Shown here in pieces: positions 10,649 to 24,700 of a DNA stretch of 64,000 nt. A program made the translations under genes and the position numbers. The DNA comes from Anagrus nilaparvatae. Its lineage: Eukaryota; Arthropoda; Insecta; Hymenoptera; Mymaridae. The notes below the pieces were generated by a model, which was given only the letters and a program-made list of their open reading frames with translations, did not search any database and was not told the origin of the DNA. The stretch spans positions 372,001 through 436,000 of the forward strand of contig JAKSXM010000156.1 in the NCBI GenBank assembly GCA_022575985.1, in the 5' to 3' direction. Each line of letters starts with the position of its first letter. Position 1 is the stretch's first letter.

Positions 10649-10918
10649 AAAAAATAAAACCCTTTAAAAACTTTATGACACAAAATTTAAAAAGATTGAA
10701 TATTTATAATTTTACATAAAAATTTAAAAAGTTGATGTAATAAAATTTAATTGATAAAACGCGACACACGAATAATGCAAAAATGAGCTAAAGTACTATC
10801 TCGAGTGTGTTTCAGTATAAAGCCTTTAATTCTAAATTAATAATAATATAATTAGTGCAAAGAGTTTTAAAATAGGACCATATGAATGAAAAACTACTAT
10901 TATGAATTTTATATTTTG

Positions 10919-11144
10919 TACACTGTGAATAAACGAAGAGTAGAAATTACCCTTAAAGTTAGTAAAAATATTTAAAGTGACATTTTCACTAACTTTTACT
11001 ATTCTTGGGAACGAGTTTTACTCTAATTAATAGTAATTTTTAAACTAGAACTAGTAAATATTACAGTTAAAGTTAGGTATCGTCATTTCGAATATTTTTA
11101 CTATCTTTAAAAGTAATTTCTACTCTACATTTATTTACAGTGTA
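10919..11144. mobile_element. MITE, 226 bp, TIR TACACTGTGAATAAACG
   Basis: TACACTGTGAATAAACGAAG followed by AGTAGAAATTAC at the left end is mirrored by GTAATTTCTACTCTACATTT then ATTTACAGTGTA at the right end (about 55 bp, few mismatches). The TA at each tip could be a TA target duplication, as in Tc1/mariner-type MITEs. Confidence 0.8.
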
Positions 11145-11149
11145 TGTAC

Positions 11150-12540
11150 ATAATGTAATCGAAAATGTAGTTTCAAATTTACAAACGTCATTACGATTTC
11201 TACGATTAAAATAAGAATGTGGGTGTTTCAATACATTAAATTATAAGTACCACAAATAATAATTTTTTTTTATGTATTTTTTTATTTAAAAAATTTTTAT
11301 TTTTTATAAATTTTATAATTTTACATACGGTATTTAGTGAAAAGAATAAATTTAGTTGGATAATTTAAAAAAAAAAAAGTCTGTTAAAAAATTACTTATG
11401 ATTCAAAAAATACATAATTTTTTACTCTTAGTTTATATGCATTAATAAATTCATTTTAATTGTATTTTAAAAATAAAGATAAATTTACTAAAATTTCTTT
11501 TCACTATATACGTATCTATACACACACATGTATACATATATATATAGCATTATAATTATGCATATATATATATATATATTAATATTGCAAAAATAATTGT
11601 AAAAAATATAAAAATATTTAATAATTAATATAAGTATAACTATATATAATACTAATTAAATATGTACGAAAATATTACATTTTCTAATAATTTCTTTTTT
11701 TATAAAAAAATTTTGTATTAAATACATATATATTAAACTGGTTACTATTTCTATAATTTTTTTATTTTCTAAAATTTTTGGATTTTTATTCAAAAAATAA
11801 AATTTCAATTTTATTTCTGCCCCAAAAATTTTAAAATTAAAAAAATTATATAAAGAAGCTTTCAGGCAATTTAGTTGTTTTTGTACGTAAAAATATTTTT
11901 ATAATGCATATAGATAAAAATATTATTTCTTACAGTAAATATGTTTATATGTATGTATATTTTAATTATTAGAAATTAAAAAAAAAAAATTCAGCCTTAA
12001 AAAAATATGTATACATTTTGTTTTTTTAGCATGTAATTAATTATTGAAAGAAAAAAGAAGTTTAAATTATAAATTTTAATCTGTTTTTATTTGAATTTTT
12101 TTTTTTAAATATTTACATTTTTGTTTAAAAAAAAGTTAAATGATAAAAGTATATAATCTAAGAATGAATGTGATAATAGGAAGAAAGAGATCGCCGTAGG
12201 CGTCGACGAGACTAGATACTCTGTTCTCTCGTTCTCACAAATAATAATAAAATATTAATAATAATTAATTACACTTTTTATGATATTTTATAGTGCAATT
12301 TATTAGTTTTGTTTAAATAAATAGAAAACGAGAGCGTCGACGTTCGGTTTTTTTTTATTTCTGTATATTTTTTCTTATATTATTAATATGGTTTTTTAAT
12401 TAATTTTCGATCTCGATAGTTTTTTTTTTATTATTTGTTTTGTTAATGATAAAATGGTGATATTCACTTATAAAATTTTTTTTTTGTACGAGAATATGAA
12501 AGATGATTTTTCATATATAATTTTTTTTTTGCAATTTTTT
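11150..12540. other. Low-complexity sequence downstream of Gasp
   Basis: This is dominated by A/T runs and TA repeats (near 11525-11580). The Gasp 3' UTR must lie in the part nearest 12557. At 12185-12235 there is a less AT-rich patch (GATCGCCGTAGGCGTCGACG) that could be conserved UTR or regulatory sequence, but nothing identifies it. Confidence 0.5.
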
Positions 12541-12551
12541 TTTAAACTATT

Positions 12552-12557
12552 TTTATT
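12552..12557 (-). terminator. Gasp: Possible Gasp polyadenylation signal overlapping the stop
   Basis: AATAAA on the minus strand overlaps the TAA stop codon. In so AT-rich a sequence this may be chance, and further A-rich candidates lie downstream to about 12350. The true 3' end cannot be set from sequence alone. Confidence 0.3.
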
Positions 12558-12722
12558 TATTCTTGGTTAGAATTTTGTTGAGGTCTTTGTTGAGGTGCTG
12601 CAGCTTGAGGTCTTGGTTTAACAGGTTTGTTTAATGGTCTATTTTCACCATTGTTTTGAATACCAGAAAGAAGTTCACTTTTCCTGATGCTCTTTAAATC
12701 TAAATCTCCATAGTAGTCTTCA
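12557..12722 (-). CDS. Gasp: Gasp coding exon 4 (C-terminal tail)
   Basis: The exon begins after TTTTACAG with TGAAGACTAC. It completes Cys219 and continues EDYYGDLDLKSIRKSELL, the conserved Gasp tail motif, then a Pro/Gln/Asn-rich end (KPVKPRPQAAAPQQRPQQ). The TAA stop is at 12557-12559. The tail beyond about residue 240 is low complexity, as in other Gasp proteins, where it varies between species. Confidence 0.93.
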
Positions 12723-15700
12723 CTGTAAAAAAAATTTGAGGTTAAATTTTTATTTCACAAATTTAATAAGAAGAAATAAAACTAGAAAAGTTTCTATTCT
12801 ATAGAATTTCTTTACTTTTATTTAAGTAACAGAAGAACAGTGATATTGAAATAGTCACTTATGATACAAGTGATATAAAGTTACACCGAACGCAAGTCTA
12901 CAAAAAGCCCGAAGTGCATAGAATTTTATCCCTGCAACGAACGTGGAACATGTTTAAATTTATATTTAAAATCTTGAAGCCTTTATAATTTTAAGTCCAT
13001 AAGCCAAAAATATAATTTTAAGTTCCTAAAATCCTTTTTATTATTACTCATATACTCCTGACGCTTGGCAGCCAAATATGCATACGTGAATATTATTGTA
13101 TTATAACTCGAGCAAATTAAGATGTTTTATTTCATAATTCGCAAGGTTTTTTATCACAAAATAAACTGTTAAAAGTAACTTTTGTAGATTAACAAAAAAA
13201 ATTGTTTAAACTGGCAATTTATAAATTAATAAACGAAAAAATTTGTAAATATTCGATAAAAATAGTAAATTTACTAAAATTAGTATATTTACGAAAAATT
13301 CAAAAATTCTTCATTTTTTTTGTGGATTTGCGAAAAAATTTGTAAATTATCACTATCTTTACTATTTTTGGAATAAATTCTTCCGGCAACCATGGTAAGC
13401 CAAGGTATCACCTACTCAGTTTGCAAACACGGATATATTCAAGTACTCCTTTGCATAATTCAAGACATAAATTTAATTTTTTTTTCAGTTAAATACATTC
13501 TTACTTCAAAAATTTAATATTCATTTAGAATAAACTCCAAAGTATAGCAAAATATTTTTTATTTTAGCTCGCTTTGATTCGTAAAAAATAGCTAAAATGC
13601 TAATTGTCTAAGTAGTTATAGTCAATTGTCTTGAATTTAAAAATAATTCATAATTGGACTCAAGCTAGCGAAAACTCACCCTTAAGTTAAAAAGTTTAAT
13701 TTAAAAATAAGACATCTTACCATCCAGGTACATCTTCTGGATCTTCACAAGCTCCACTACCATCAGCATCACCGATTTTGAATACTGAACCAATTGGGCA
13801 TCCATATTCTCGTGCAGTTCCTTCCATACAAATATAGTACTTTCTGCAATCATCTGGATGTGCGTGCCTTGAGAAGCTTCCTGAAGCTCCGGCTATTTCA
13901 CCAGCAGCGGGGCAAGCGAAACCATTGGCGACTTCTAAAGTAAATAAAATGACATTTCATGTATTTTTGCTAAATTATTTATGGGAACAAAAATAATTTT
14001 CAGTTTTTAAAGTATTTGAAAAAAATAATTCTAGAAAAACAAGTATAACTAAAAAATTTTTATTGGTGTAATATATGATCAATTATGGAAAAAAATAATA
14101 AATATGTAACTGGAAAAAACTAGCTGTGCACAAGAAATTATTTAATCTTTGGGAAAATCTACAGGAAATTTCGGAAAATCCCGAAGGTTATTTTGTTTTT
14201 GCCTTTAGCTGAATGACCTTCGGGATTTTCCTAAACTTCCTTTGGTTTTTCCAAGTACCACAAAAAATTTATATAATAATTATAAAATTTTTTGAAAATA
14301 TTGATTTTATAGGCCTTAAATTGAAAAAAAAAAGAAGAAAATATTAGAATAATTTTAATAATCTTAATTTTGCTAATTAAACAATTATAATTTCTATTGA
14401 ATAAAAATCAACATTTCAAATAATTTAAATAAATTTTCTGACATAATAAACTTGTTGATAAAAGTTTATTTTAATTTAAGATATAGCAAATTCTATTAAC
14501 TTATAATTTCTTTTATTTATTATGTAATATAAATAAAGTTACTGAGGTACACTAAAATTTTTTGTAAATTAAATGCAATAATTGATAAAGTAAATAATAT
14601 TAATGCATATTCGTCATACTTAATTATCGTATGCTTTGCATATCTTAGTTAGTTTATATTTAATGTTATTTAAGATTTATGGTTTATTTCATTAGAAAAA
14701 ATTTTTTAGTGCTCAATTTATTAAAACTAGAAGTTATTTACAAGAATTTTTTATACTCAGAATTTTTTATATTCAAATTTCAGAAAAGTAAGTATTCACG
14801 AATGTGGTAGTAAAATGACATTGAGACTTGTTTTATTTTCGGGAAAAAATACCGTGGAACCGATTTGAAGACCCGATCATTAGTTTTAGTCTGATTTGGT
14901 TCAAAATGAGCCTATAAACTCATCATCCTACTAACTACTAATTTGCTAAAGCAAACATGTTAAAAAATTAAATATTTCTAGAAAATACAGTGAAACCGAT
15001 TATTTGACAAGAATTTTTTAACACAAGCTTAAAGAATTTATTAAACTAATTTAATTTCTTTCAAAATACACCGGGTAAAAAAAAATAAAATTTAATTTAA
15101 TTTTAGAAATTACATAAATGGTTAGACATTATTTAATGAAATTAACAGAGGAGTTGTGAAATTACAAGAATATTTTTTTTTTTAAATTATGAAACACGTT
15201 TTTGTAAATAAATAAGTAAAAAAAAAAAATTACGAATTAAAAAAATAAAAATTAATACACTGATATTAAACTTCAATACTTTGATATATAAATCTATATA
15301 TACGATTAAAAAGTTAATGAGGAAAGTTTGATTGCATGGTAAAAACAAGCTGATAAAGAAATTTTTTATAAAACTCAAATGTACATAAAACTTTTTCTAT
15401 GAACTTTTTTTTACATTTTTTTATTTATCTGTTCGAATATAGATAGTAAAAATAAACTTTACCTTCATTTCTACATTCAGGAACTTGATCAGCCCACATA
15501 CAAACACGTGATTCGCGATCATAAGCTAATCCAGGACTACATTGATATCTTGATGCTTCACCATTCCAACAATTCCAAAAAACATCACATTTTTTAGCAT
15601 CTGCGAAAATACCATAAAGTCTTTCACAATTTGGTGTACTAATTGGTGGTTCTAATTGTGATCTTTCGCCACATTCGACGTTATGTAAGTAATCGCAGTT

Positions 15701-18700
15701 TTCTGTTAAATATTTACTGTCCGATGCATCAAATGCTAATCCGTTACCACATGTTTTTAATTCAGCTTGATTATTATCGCATTTCCAATATTTATCACAT
15801 GATATGTGATGAGGATAAAAACCATAATCATCTGGACATTTAAAATTTTCTTGACCGTTAATTCCTGTAAAAAAAAAATAATTAAATTTAATAAAATTTT
15901 ATTTTTTCATATGTAAAAAATATTTTTCACTTTTTTTTTTTATTCTAAATTTAACTTCAAAAGGTTTACTTGATTATATTCTTGCGATATATATAAAAAT
16001 ACTTGTAGCGAAAAAAAAAAATCAAGCGTCAATAGCAGGGTCGTTTGTAAATAGAACTTTGCGTAATTTTTTTTTTATTACTATTATTATTATTATACTT
16101 TATTTACTATAGCTTTTTAATACGTCAAAGTTTTATTATGTATGAAATTGTCATAAAATACAAGATGTACACGGAAAAAAATTAGCACGTAAAGTATGCA
16201 TAATCTGTAGGTAGATTTTGTAGTAAATTATCGATAGAAAAAGAGTTCTCTGACGGAAAAAATAAAAATTAGAGAAAATCAATAATTTTTTTGAGATATT
16301 TTATTAATCTCATAATTTTTACCCTAAAAAACCAATTTTACTCTGAAAAATTCACAAAAAACAATTCAATTGAAACTAGTGAAAATCCATTTGGAAAAAC
16401 CCGGAATTTTTTTTCAGTGTATATATAAATCTCATACTACTTCACAAATCAAAAACTTTAAAAATCTATTCATCATAAAAAAAAAAAAATTATAAAAATT
16501 AACGTAATAATAAATTGTTATTTAATGAATATTTTATAATTACAATAATTAAATTAAAAAATGAAATATTTTATTAAATAGAAAGTTTTAATTAAACAGT
16601 ACTAAAATTTATATGTAAATTAACTAATCCAATAACTAAAAAATATATATCATTTTTCTTTACTACACTGTATTACTTTCTGTTTTTAAATTAATAATTT
16701 TAATTTTCTGTAACAGAACGTATTTAATGAGGCGTAAGAAGTTTTTGGCCTTCAGCTTTATTTTTATTTTTATTGACAAGAAAATTTGAAAAAATAATAA
16801 AGTGCTTGCAGTATTTTCATTCAGTGTGAAAAAGATAGTAAAAGAGTAATTTTAGTCACGTGATAATTTGGATAATAGGTTTCTTCATTTCTTTTCTTTA
16901 TGTAATTATTTTATGCTTTAAGGATATTTTCTATGCTGATTAATTTTTCTGTAACCTTCAGTTTATTCTATTGATTTGTTTAAACTCAAAAGTCAAGGAT
17001 ATAATAAGAAAGTCATGGTGTGCGAAAACGTTTCTATTTGCATTTATAGTTTACATTGAAAATTTTCGAAGACGTTTTAGAAACGTTTTGCAATATTAGG
17101 TCCACAGCCTGTAAAAAGGTAGATTGTAATTATGATACCAGGATTCAGGAATCTTAAAAGGAAAAAAAAATATTTTTTGCTTCTAATCAAAAATTTTTAA
17201 TTTGTTTTTAAAATTTTTTCATTTTATTTATAAGCTTTGTTCTTTATTCAAAAAATATGTTCAATTTTGAAGCTCTACACTAACGTACTCTAATCCTAAC
17301 ATTTCTATGATTTAATTTCGATTTTACTCCGAATTATCAAAAATCAAAATGAAACAAATTTCCATCTTACAAACCCCCACCATACAACAAAAATAAGCAA
17401 AATAATTACTCAAAACATTTTTAATAAAAATAAAACACACAATATGCACTAAAAAATTAAAAGTAATCGTACCTAAAAAAATTCCTTAATTATATTTATA
17501 TTCAAAGATTGTTATATGAATCATGACTAAAAAGATAAAATTTCGCAATATAATTATTTATACAAAAAAAAAAAGATTTCAAAATTCCTTTCACAAAAAT
17601 GATGTTACCATCGATAATAGCAAGTTTTTTTTTTCTGTACGTTTTGGAATTTTCGTAGGCTTGTAGATATTTAAAAAAAAAAAATTTTTTTTGAAGTAAA
17701 AAAATTTGTATGCGTATAAATATATAATAAAACTCGTAGGCGTCAAAATTAAAAAATAATCAGGAGACAATAGAAGTATATGTTGAAATTTATTCTTTGT
17801 CACATTTTTAGTTAACAAAAAAATAAAAATTAAACAATACTTTTTAAGATATCTTAGATTTAGATTTGTCTATGTGTTGTTTATACGTTACGAAATATAA
17901 TAAATAAAATTTTTTTTTAATACATTGATTAGATTATTAAATAAAAAAAAATTAAACAAGCCTGTAAATATTTTAAATCAGCGAATAGTCTGTACGTTTG
18001 TTTGAAGGATTTTTGGGTTCGGAATTTCTGGGTGCAACTGCCTACTGCTTATTTTTGTTTGTCGAGCTACGTTTTTAAGATTCTAATTATGAGTAAAATT
18101 ATTCAGCTTTTTTTCAATTTCTGATATCTCTATAGTATTGTTTCAGCTTTTGGTTTTCCTGGTAGACTTCAGGAAATTTTTTTTGCCTCAAATTTTTGAT
18201 TTTTTATGACCTAGTAAAAAGATTTTGACCTTTTATTTAATATTTATTTTTAAACCATAAACGTACTTGATGTTCAAAGAGGATTAAGCTGGCATTAAGA
18301 ATGGGTAGAATGAAGCAAAGAAACAAATTAAAAAATTTTAAATTAAACATTAAAAAGAAATAAATGTAAAAAAAAATTGATTTAATATTACTTGGGTCAA
18401 TCCATATGCAAATATTAGGAGTGTACAAATGTCAGGTCGGGTACCTAAAATTTAGGTCTTTTTCATCTAAAAAGTAAATTTTGTCAGTATGAGCTTCCCA
18501 TTTACTAAGCTTTTCAAGAGGCTACTACTTTTACAAGCCTAAATGTTTCGCCACTCAATATTATTAAGCAACACCCTCATTTCACCCTGTCATAAACACC
18601 CAAAATCACTTAAAAAATTCAAACTATTTGTTTTTTATTGCATTAATAATTTGCAAATAAAATTAAAAATTTAATTACATATAATTAAAAAAAAAAAGCA

Positions 18701-21700
18701 AAGAAAATTGTAATATGTAAAATAAGTGAAAATGAAGTGTTATAGAGTTCAATTACACATTAGATGCAAAAATATTTCTTTTATAGACACATATATTTAA
18801 ATTACACTACAGATCGAAAGAGCAAGAAAGAGAGATTTAACTACATATATTTAAAGGAAATGCAAAGGAAAAAGAAAATAATAATAATAATAATAATTTT
18901 CTATTTAGATAAACAGGATTCTTGAGCACATTGAACTTGACTATATTATTAATATTTACTCGATTACCTTCATCAATTTGTTTGTTTAAATAATTTATGC
19001 TTTGCAATTTTTTTATTTTTACCTTGATTTTTTTATATTTTTTTTTATTAGTCTACCCGTTTATATGTAAATACTACTTAGAAAAACATGATTTCCCCTT
19101 GCATATATCATAATATAATCATTTTTTCTATTACAGACGTTAAATTATCACTGATTTCCATTCTAATTTTTTTATTTTTAATTTTATAAATTTCACTGTC
19201 ATGTTCACTCAACCGTCTCAAATAGTTTTTTTTTTTTACGTTTATTATACGTATTTATTTTTTTTAATTTACTTGAAATATTTATCTTAATGTTTATGCG
19301 AATAATTTTACTTTTTTTTTTCTAAAAGTATTCAAAATGAAATTTTTATTTTTTTCAATTTTTGATCGTTAAATTTTTCAAGAAATTTATATTTTCATTG
19401 TTTCTAATCAATTTTAAAAACTTGTTGCACTGTGACTTTAATGGTTTTGATTTGTAGAATTACTAAATTAATGTCAAAGTTTTCAACTCAAGCTTATTTT
19501 AATTCCTTCTTAGTATTTCCTTCGTTAATAATTAGTTTAGAAATTTATTGAACCGATGGGTATTTTCTTCATTATCAAATTCAAGGATAATCCTTTTGCT
19601 ATTATTTACTTCCAGGTATAGATAAGCTTACTTTTAATCAAAGAAATATACAACTGCGTAATATTTATTTTTAATAATATTTGAATTTAGTAAATAAGAA
19701 AAAAAAATCAAGCCCTTGAGTTATTTTTCGATAAATTTAAAAAAAAATTTTATTTTAAAGTTTTAAAAATTAGAAAAGTTTAGAAATTCTTTAGATCGAT
19801 TTTCAAGTAACAGATATTTTTTTTCTCCAAGTATTAAAATGTAATAAGATGAAAGTTTTTAGTTTTATCTCAATAGATAAAGTGAAAAAATTTATTTTAA
19901 AAGTATTTTTTTAATAATGAAAATACGTTGATAAATAAAATATAAAAGTAAAAGAGCAAAAGTGTTAATTTTTACTTTGCAATAGATTGAAAAGATTTTT
20001 CAAAACCATTTGAAGACACTACAAAAAACGTATTTGTCATAAAAAATAAAAAATTTTATTTCATCTTTGTACACAATAAAATTTTTCAGTTTCCTACAAT
20101 AATATCTAACTTCAAAATCACAATTAAAAAAAATGTTAATAAATAATTTTTATAATTACTAATGGTTATCAAATCTAAAAATTTCGTAACATGTATAAAT
20201 AAAAAAAAAAGAATGAAATTTTAAAGCTTGATGAAAAATAAATATTTAAATAATCATTTCCATGTACGCACGTAAATGATAATTATTTTTGTATGTCATA
20301 TTTGAATAAGTGAAATGAATCTGATTAAATAAAGAAATTATAATACATTGTATTTTTTGTATATTTTCACTTTTCAATAGAGTAGGTGTGACCATTATTA
20401 TAATATGGATTTCTTTTTTTGATAGGCAAATACTTTTTTTTGGATGCTGAAGAATGGTTGAGATATTCTATGGTAATAGAAAACTTATTGTTATTTTTGG
20501 ACATTTTGATACTTTTATATGTTATTTATGTACTCTAGGCAAATAAGTGGCCTACTTGCCCACAACAGGAACTTCAATTTATTATTTCATGTTTTTTTTT
20601 ATTGTTAGCAACTAAACCATGTATTAGAAAAAATTAGGTATCAAATACGTTTTCAGAGATCTCGAAAAAAAATAACCTTAGATTTTATTGATTTTCAAGC
20701 AGCTACTCAAAACTTTGCCCAGCTGTTATGTGTCAAAAAATAAATTAAAATAACAAAAATATGCAGTTTATTATAAAATTTCAGATAAAATCGATGTTAT
20801 AATGACATATATAAGTTTTGCTAATATATTTCAACACATTTTTACAGTGTATATATCTAAATCAGCTACCCAAAAAACGTAAATACTATTTAAAAAATAA
20901 TATGGACTTATCGTCATAAAAAAAAATGTCTGTAAAATAAAATTCAACACCTACACTATATTTAAATATCATACTTGAAAAAAAAATGAAAGTGATGATG
21001 AAATAATTTTCACTTATTTTATTTTAAAAATTAAAATAATTAAAAGTGACAAATTTAAGATATAAAAACTATTATTATATTAATAAGAAAAATTTTAAAG
21101 TAAAATGTGTTTTATTACTTAAATCTTTTGTTCTTTTGTTTAATAATATTATGTAATAATTTTTTTTTATTAATATTAACGTTGTAGTATATAATTTATT
21201 AAAATATTTGTCATTTATACTGTCAGAAAGTTTTTTAGGCTGGTATAAGCGATAAGTTTTTAGTTTTTATTTGTTAAGGAAAAAAAAATTAAGTTTTTTT
21301 AAAAAATTTACATTTGGATAATAAATTAATTTTAGAAATACACATTGCTAAATGCTAGATGCATACAGAAAATTAGTAAACATTACAGTTTTATTTGAAA
21401 TTTGATTTAATGCTACTAACTTTTAGTAAATTTTACAAATAAAATTTGTTTATAAAACTAAAACTCCTATTTTTTTAGTACAATTTACTATATTTATCAA
21501 TTTCTATTTAATAAATTTGAAGAGGTTAATTTTACTAAACTTATTTTTGGTGAGCATTTGCTTCTTACATTTATAAATTTCTAAACAAATTGTTATTTTC
21601 TCTGACTTAAACTTAATTTAAAATGACAATAATTATTTATAATTAAAAAAAAAATAAACCGAAAGTATATTAAAATTCATGGTCTGATTACTAAAAAACA

Positions 21701-24700
21701 ATTTCTTACTTTAAAACAATGACTTTATCTTTTCTATTTTTTTGAATAAGTACTTCTATTAAAATCATAATATTTAAAAAAAAAATAGAAAAAATTTATT
21801 GTTCAAAAGTAGGTTAATTTTAAAAATTCATTTATCCTCTGATAAATTCTTAATTAAACTTCCTTTTTGAATTTTCTATTTATTTTTTTCACGTTTGTAA
21901 AATTAACAGCTTGGTCTGACCCATCCCGTCTTTATCTACTTACGATAGATAAAGTAAGAATATTTGTTTAAAACCAAAACCCAATTTGAAATACAATTTA
22001 AATATTAAAAAATTTCAAGTGTAAATTAAAAGTAAACGTATAATTTAAAAAAAAAATCATAAGTATTATAAATGACAAGAATCAACTAATAACCGAGAGC
22101 AAGTTTGTAAATTATTTCTGAATAGTTAAACGTTCTTACGTAAGTTACAAAGACTTTCGCCGGTTACTTTCACTGTTGGATATATATAATATTATAAATA
22201 AATAACACAAAACACACCCGTCCTTAAAAAAAAAAAAAAAACAAAAATTCTTTTTATAATAATGTATAATTTTAATCCTCATTTTATTTATACACTTTTT
22301 CTTTGCTTAACTTTAAATTTCTAGAATATTTTTATTTCATTCATTAATTTTTTTTCTTTTTAATTCTCATGCTTTAGCGTGATATAATAATAATAAATAT
22401 TTTATGTAACGATTAAATTTTATTATCATTCATTTTTATTACATTGTGTTTTCTAAATACTTTTTTTTATTTAATTTTTATACTGGTAGTCAGCCTGCGA
22501 CAATGCACCGTTGCAATTAAAGCCTACGCGGATAAAAGTGGGTGGTATTTATGTTTTATCGTTTTTTGTAATTGAATCTAGGGTTAATTTTTTTTCTAAA
22601 AATGGTAGGTAACTTGATATTAAAAAATTATTGCAAAATTGACCCAAAAGGGACCAAATAATTTTTACGTAATTTGTCCTGGCAAACCCAAATTTTCAAA
22701 AGATATAAGGTTAATAGTTTTAAGGAGTACCCGTTTAAACAATATTTTATTATTGAAAAGAAATTTGCAGATAACAAATTTCTATTTGATGACTAAAAAA
22801 ATTACCAGTTATTAATAAATTATTGTAAAAAAATGGCCTAAAAAGAAGATGGTAAATTATATACTAAATAATTTATAAACTATTAATCTAATGAATTCAA
22901 AATAAAAAATTTAATTCAGATTTTTCTGGTGGAATTGCATAAAATATTTTTGATTCCTTTTTTAAAATTTTTTCATTTCACTTCAGCTAGCCCTGAAATT
23001 TTCATTTTAGCCCTTTTTGTATTTTGTTAACAACAAAGCGTCCGTCACTTTTAGGTAAAAATTAACTCTATAGATTCGATTTTAGTAAACCAAAATTTAA
23101 GGCTCGTGTAAAAGTAAAGAATGGCCCAAAATATACGTAACTTAAACTTTGATTTAGGGCATTCTTTATTTTTGGACAAGAGTCGTATAAAATTTTTCTG
23201 CATCAGTGGCGGAAAACCCATCTTACTTGGCCACGCAAACATAAATACCGTCCACTTTTGACCTCGGTGGTTCGACAAAAAGGCAGTTAATCCTGTAACC
23301 TGACCCTAGTGGTTCTCATAGTAACAATTTAAGGAAATGTTTATAACGTCATCATAAAGTCTAAAAATATTTTTTTTTCAAATTATAATTTCAAAAAATT
23401 TATAATTTTAAGAAAATTGAGTTTATAATTAAAAAAAAGCGAAAAATTATACTTGCATCTTTGACTAAACTTCCCAATCAGAGTGCTTGGATTGAAGATT
23501 CAATCAAATAACATTACCAGTATTCTAAAAGTTTAGTTAATTAAGTACAACAAAATAAATATTTTAAAAAACATGACTCTACGATAACCAAGAACCTTTT
23601 TGGTACCAAAAATAATGAATTCTTAAAATTAACTTCAAGTCTAATATATATTAAATATTTTTTATATGTATTTATGTAATGATAAAAAAAAATTTATTTT
23701 TAGTTACAGAAGGACATTATTTATCCATTTGTAATAAACTTTGTATTTATTATTACATATGTCTTTTATTTTTTTTTCTTTGATCTTTTTGTCCCATCTA
23801 TATCTACTTAAAAGAGAGAATGCAAGTTTTTGTACAAGTCGTATATACAAAAAGTCTACACATGATATTTCACTTTCATTTTCTTTTTTAATATATAGCT
23901 ACTCCACCTTGAAACAAGAGTAACTTTAAAAAAAAAAACGAGGTTGATTTTATTTAAAGATATAAATTTATTTTTTTACTTTTTTGGTCGAATAACAAAA
24001 ACTATTTCAAAAAGATATTATTATGTTTGAACTGACTTTGTAACAGATAGTAAAAAAATTTTCATTTAAGGACATTTTTTAAGATTTTACCATGTAATTT
24101 ATGATTAGAATTTTTGAAATATTTTTATTGTTACAAGGCAAATAGATCTCAAATTAGACTTAGGTTAATTTTTATAAAAAAATGTTTCTAAAAAGTTACA
24201 ACTTTGGTATTGAAGATTTTAATCCTTTATCTGGTTTAATATATTAATTATTTAATAATTTTTGATGTGCTTCTTATTTAAAAATTATCTAATTTTGTAA
24301 ATATGGGTATTCTATTAGTATCAGGTTGGCACTTACAAAAAAACAGATCCATTGTCAGACTAAGATTATATTTAAATGGTATAGTACTTAAAAAGTTTCA
24401 AAATAATATGAGAAGAAAAATATTTTTGCATCCATTAGACTTCTTGCAGGTGATTTGAATTAGTTTGTATAGGTTAAATTACTTAGAGTATTAAATTTTT
24501 AACAAAGAACCACGTATTTCGAACAAAGCATAGCTCAATGAATTTAATATTCAGATAATAATTTCGTAAATTTTACAGTCTAATTTAACATCTTATCAGT
24601 TGATTAAACACTGGAATCAGTTAGATGACCCGACGGGTTTGCTAATATAGCTACAATTGAAGCTGCAAAAAACTCACTCTTAAATTGTTACTATATAATT

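Noticed and set aside
15643..15843. Plus-strand open frame of 66 codons
   Set aside because: It is antisense to Gasp exon 2, whose minus-strand reading is highly conserved.
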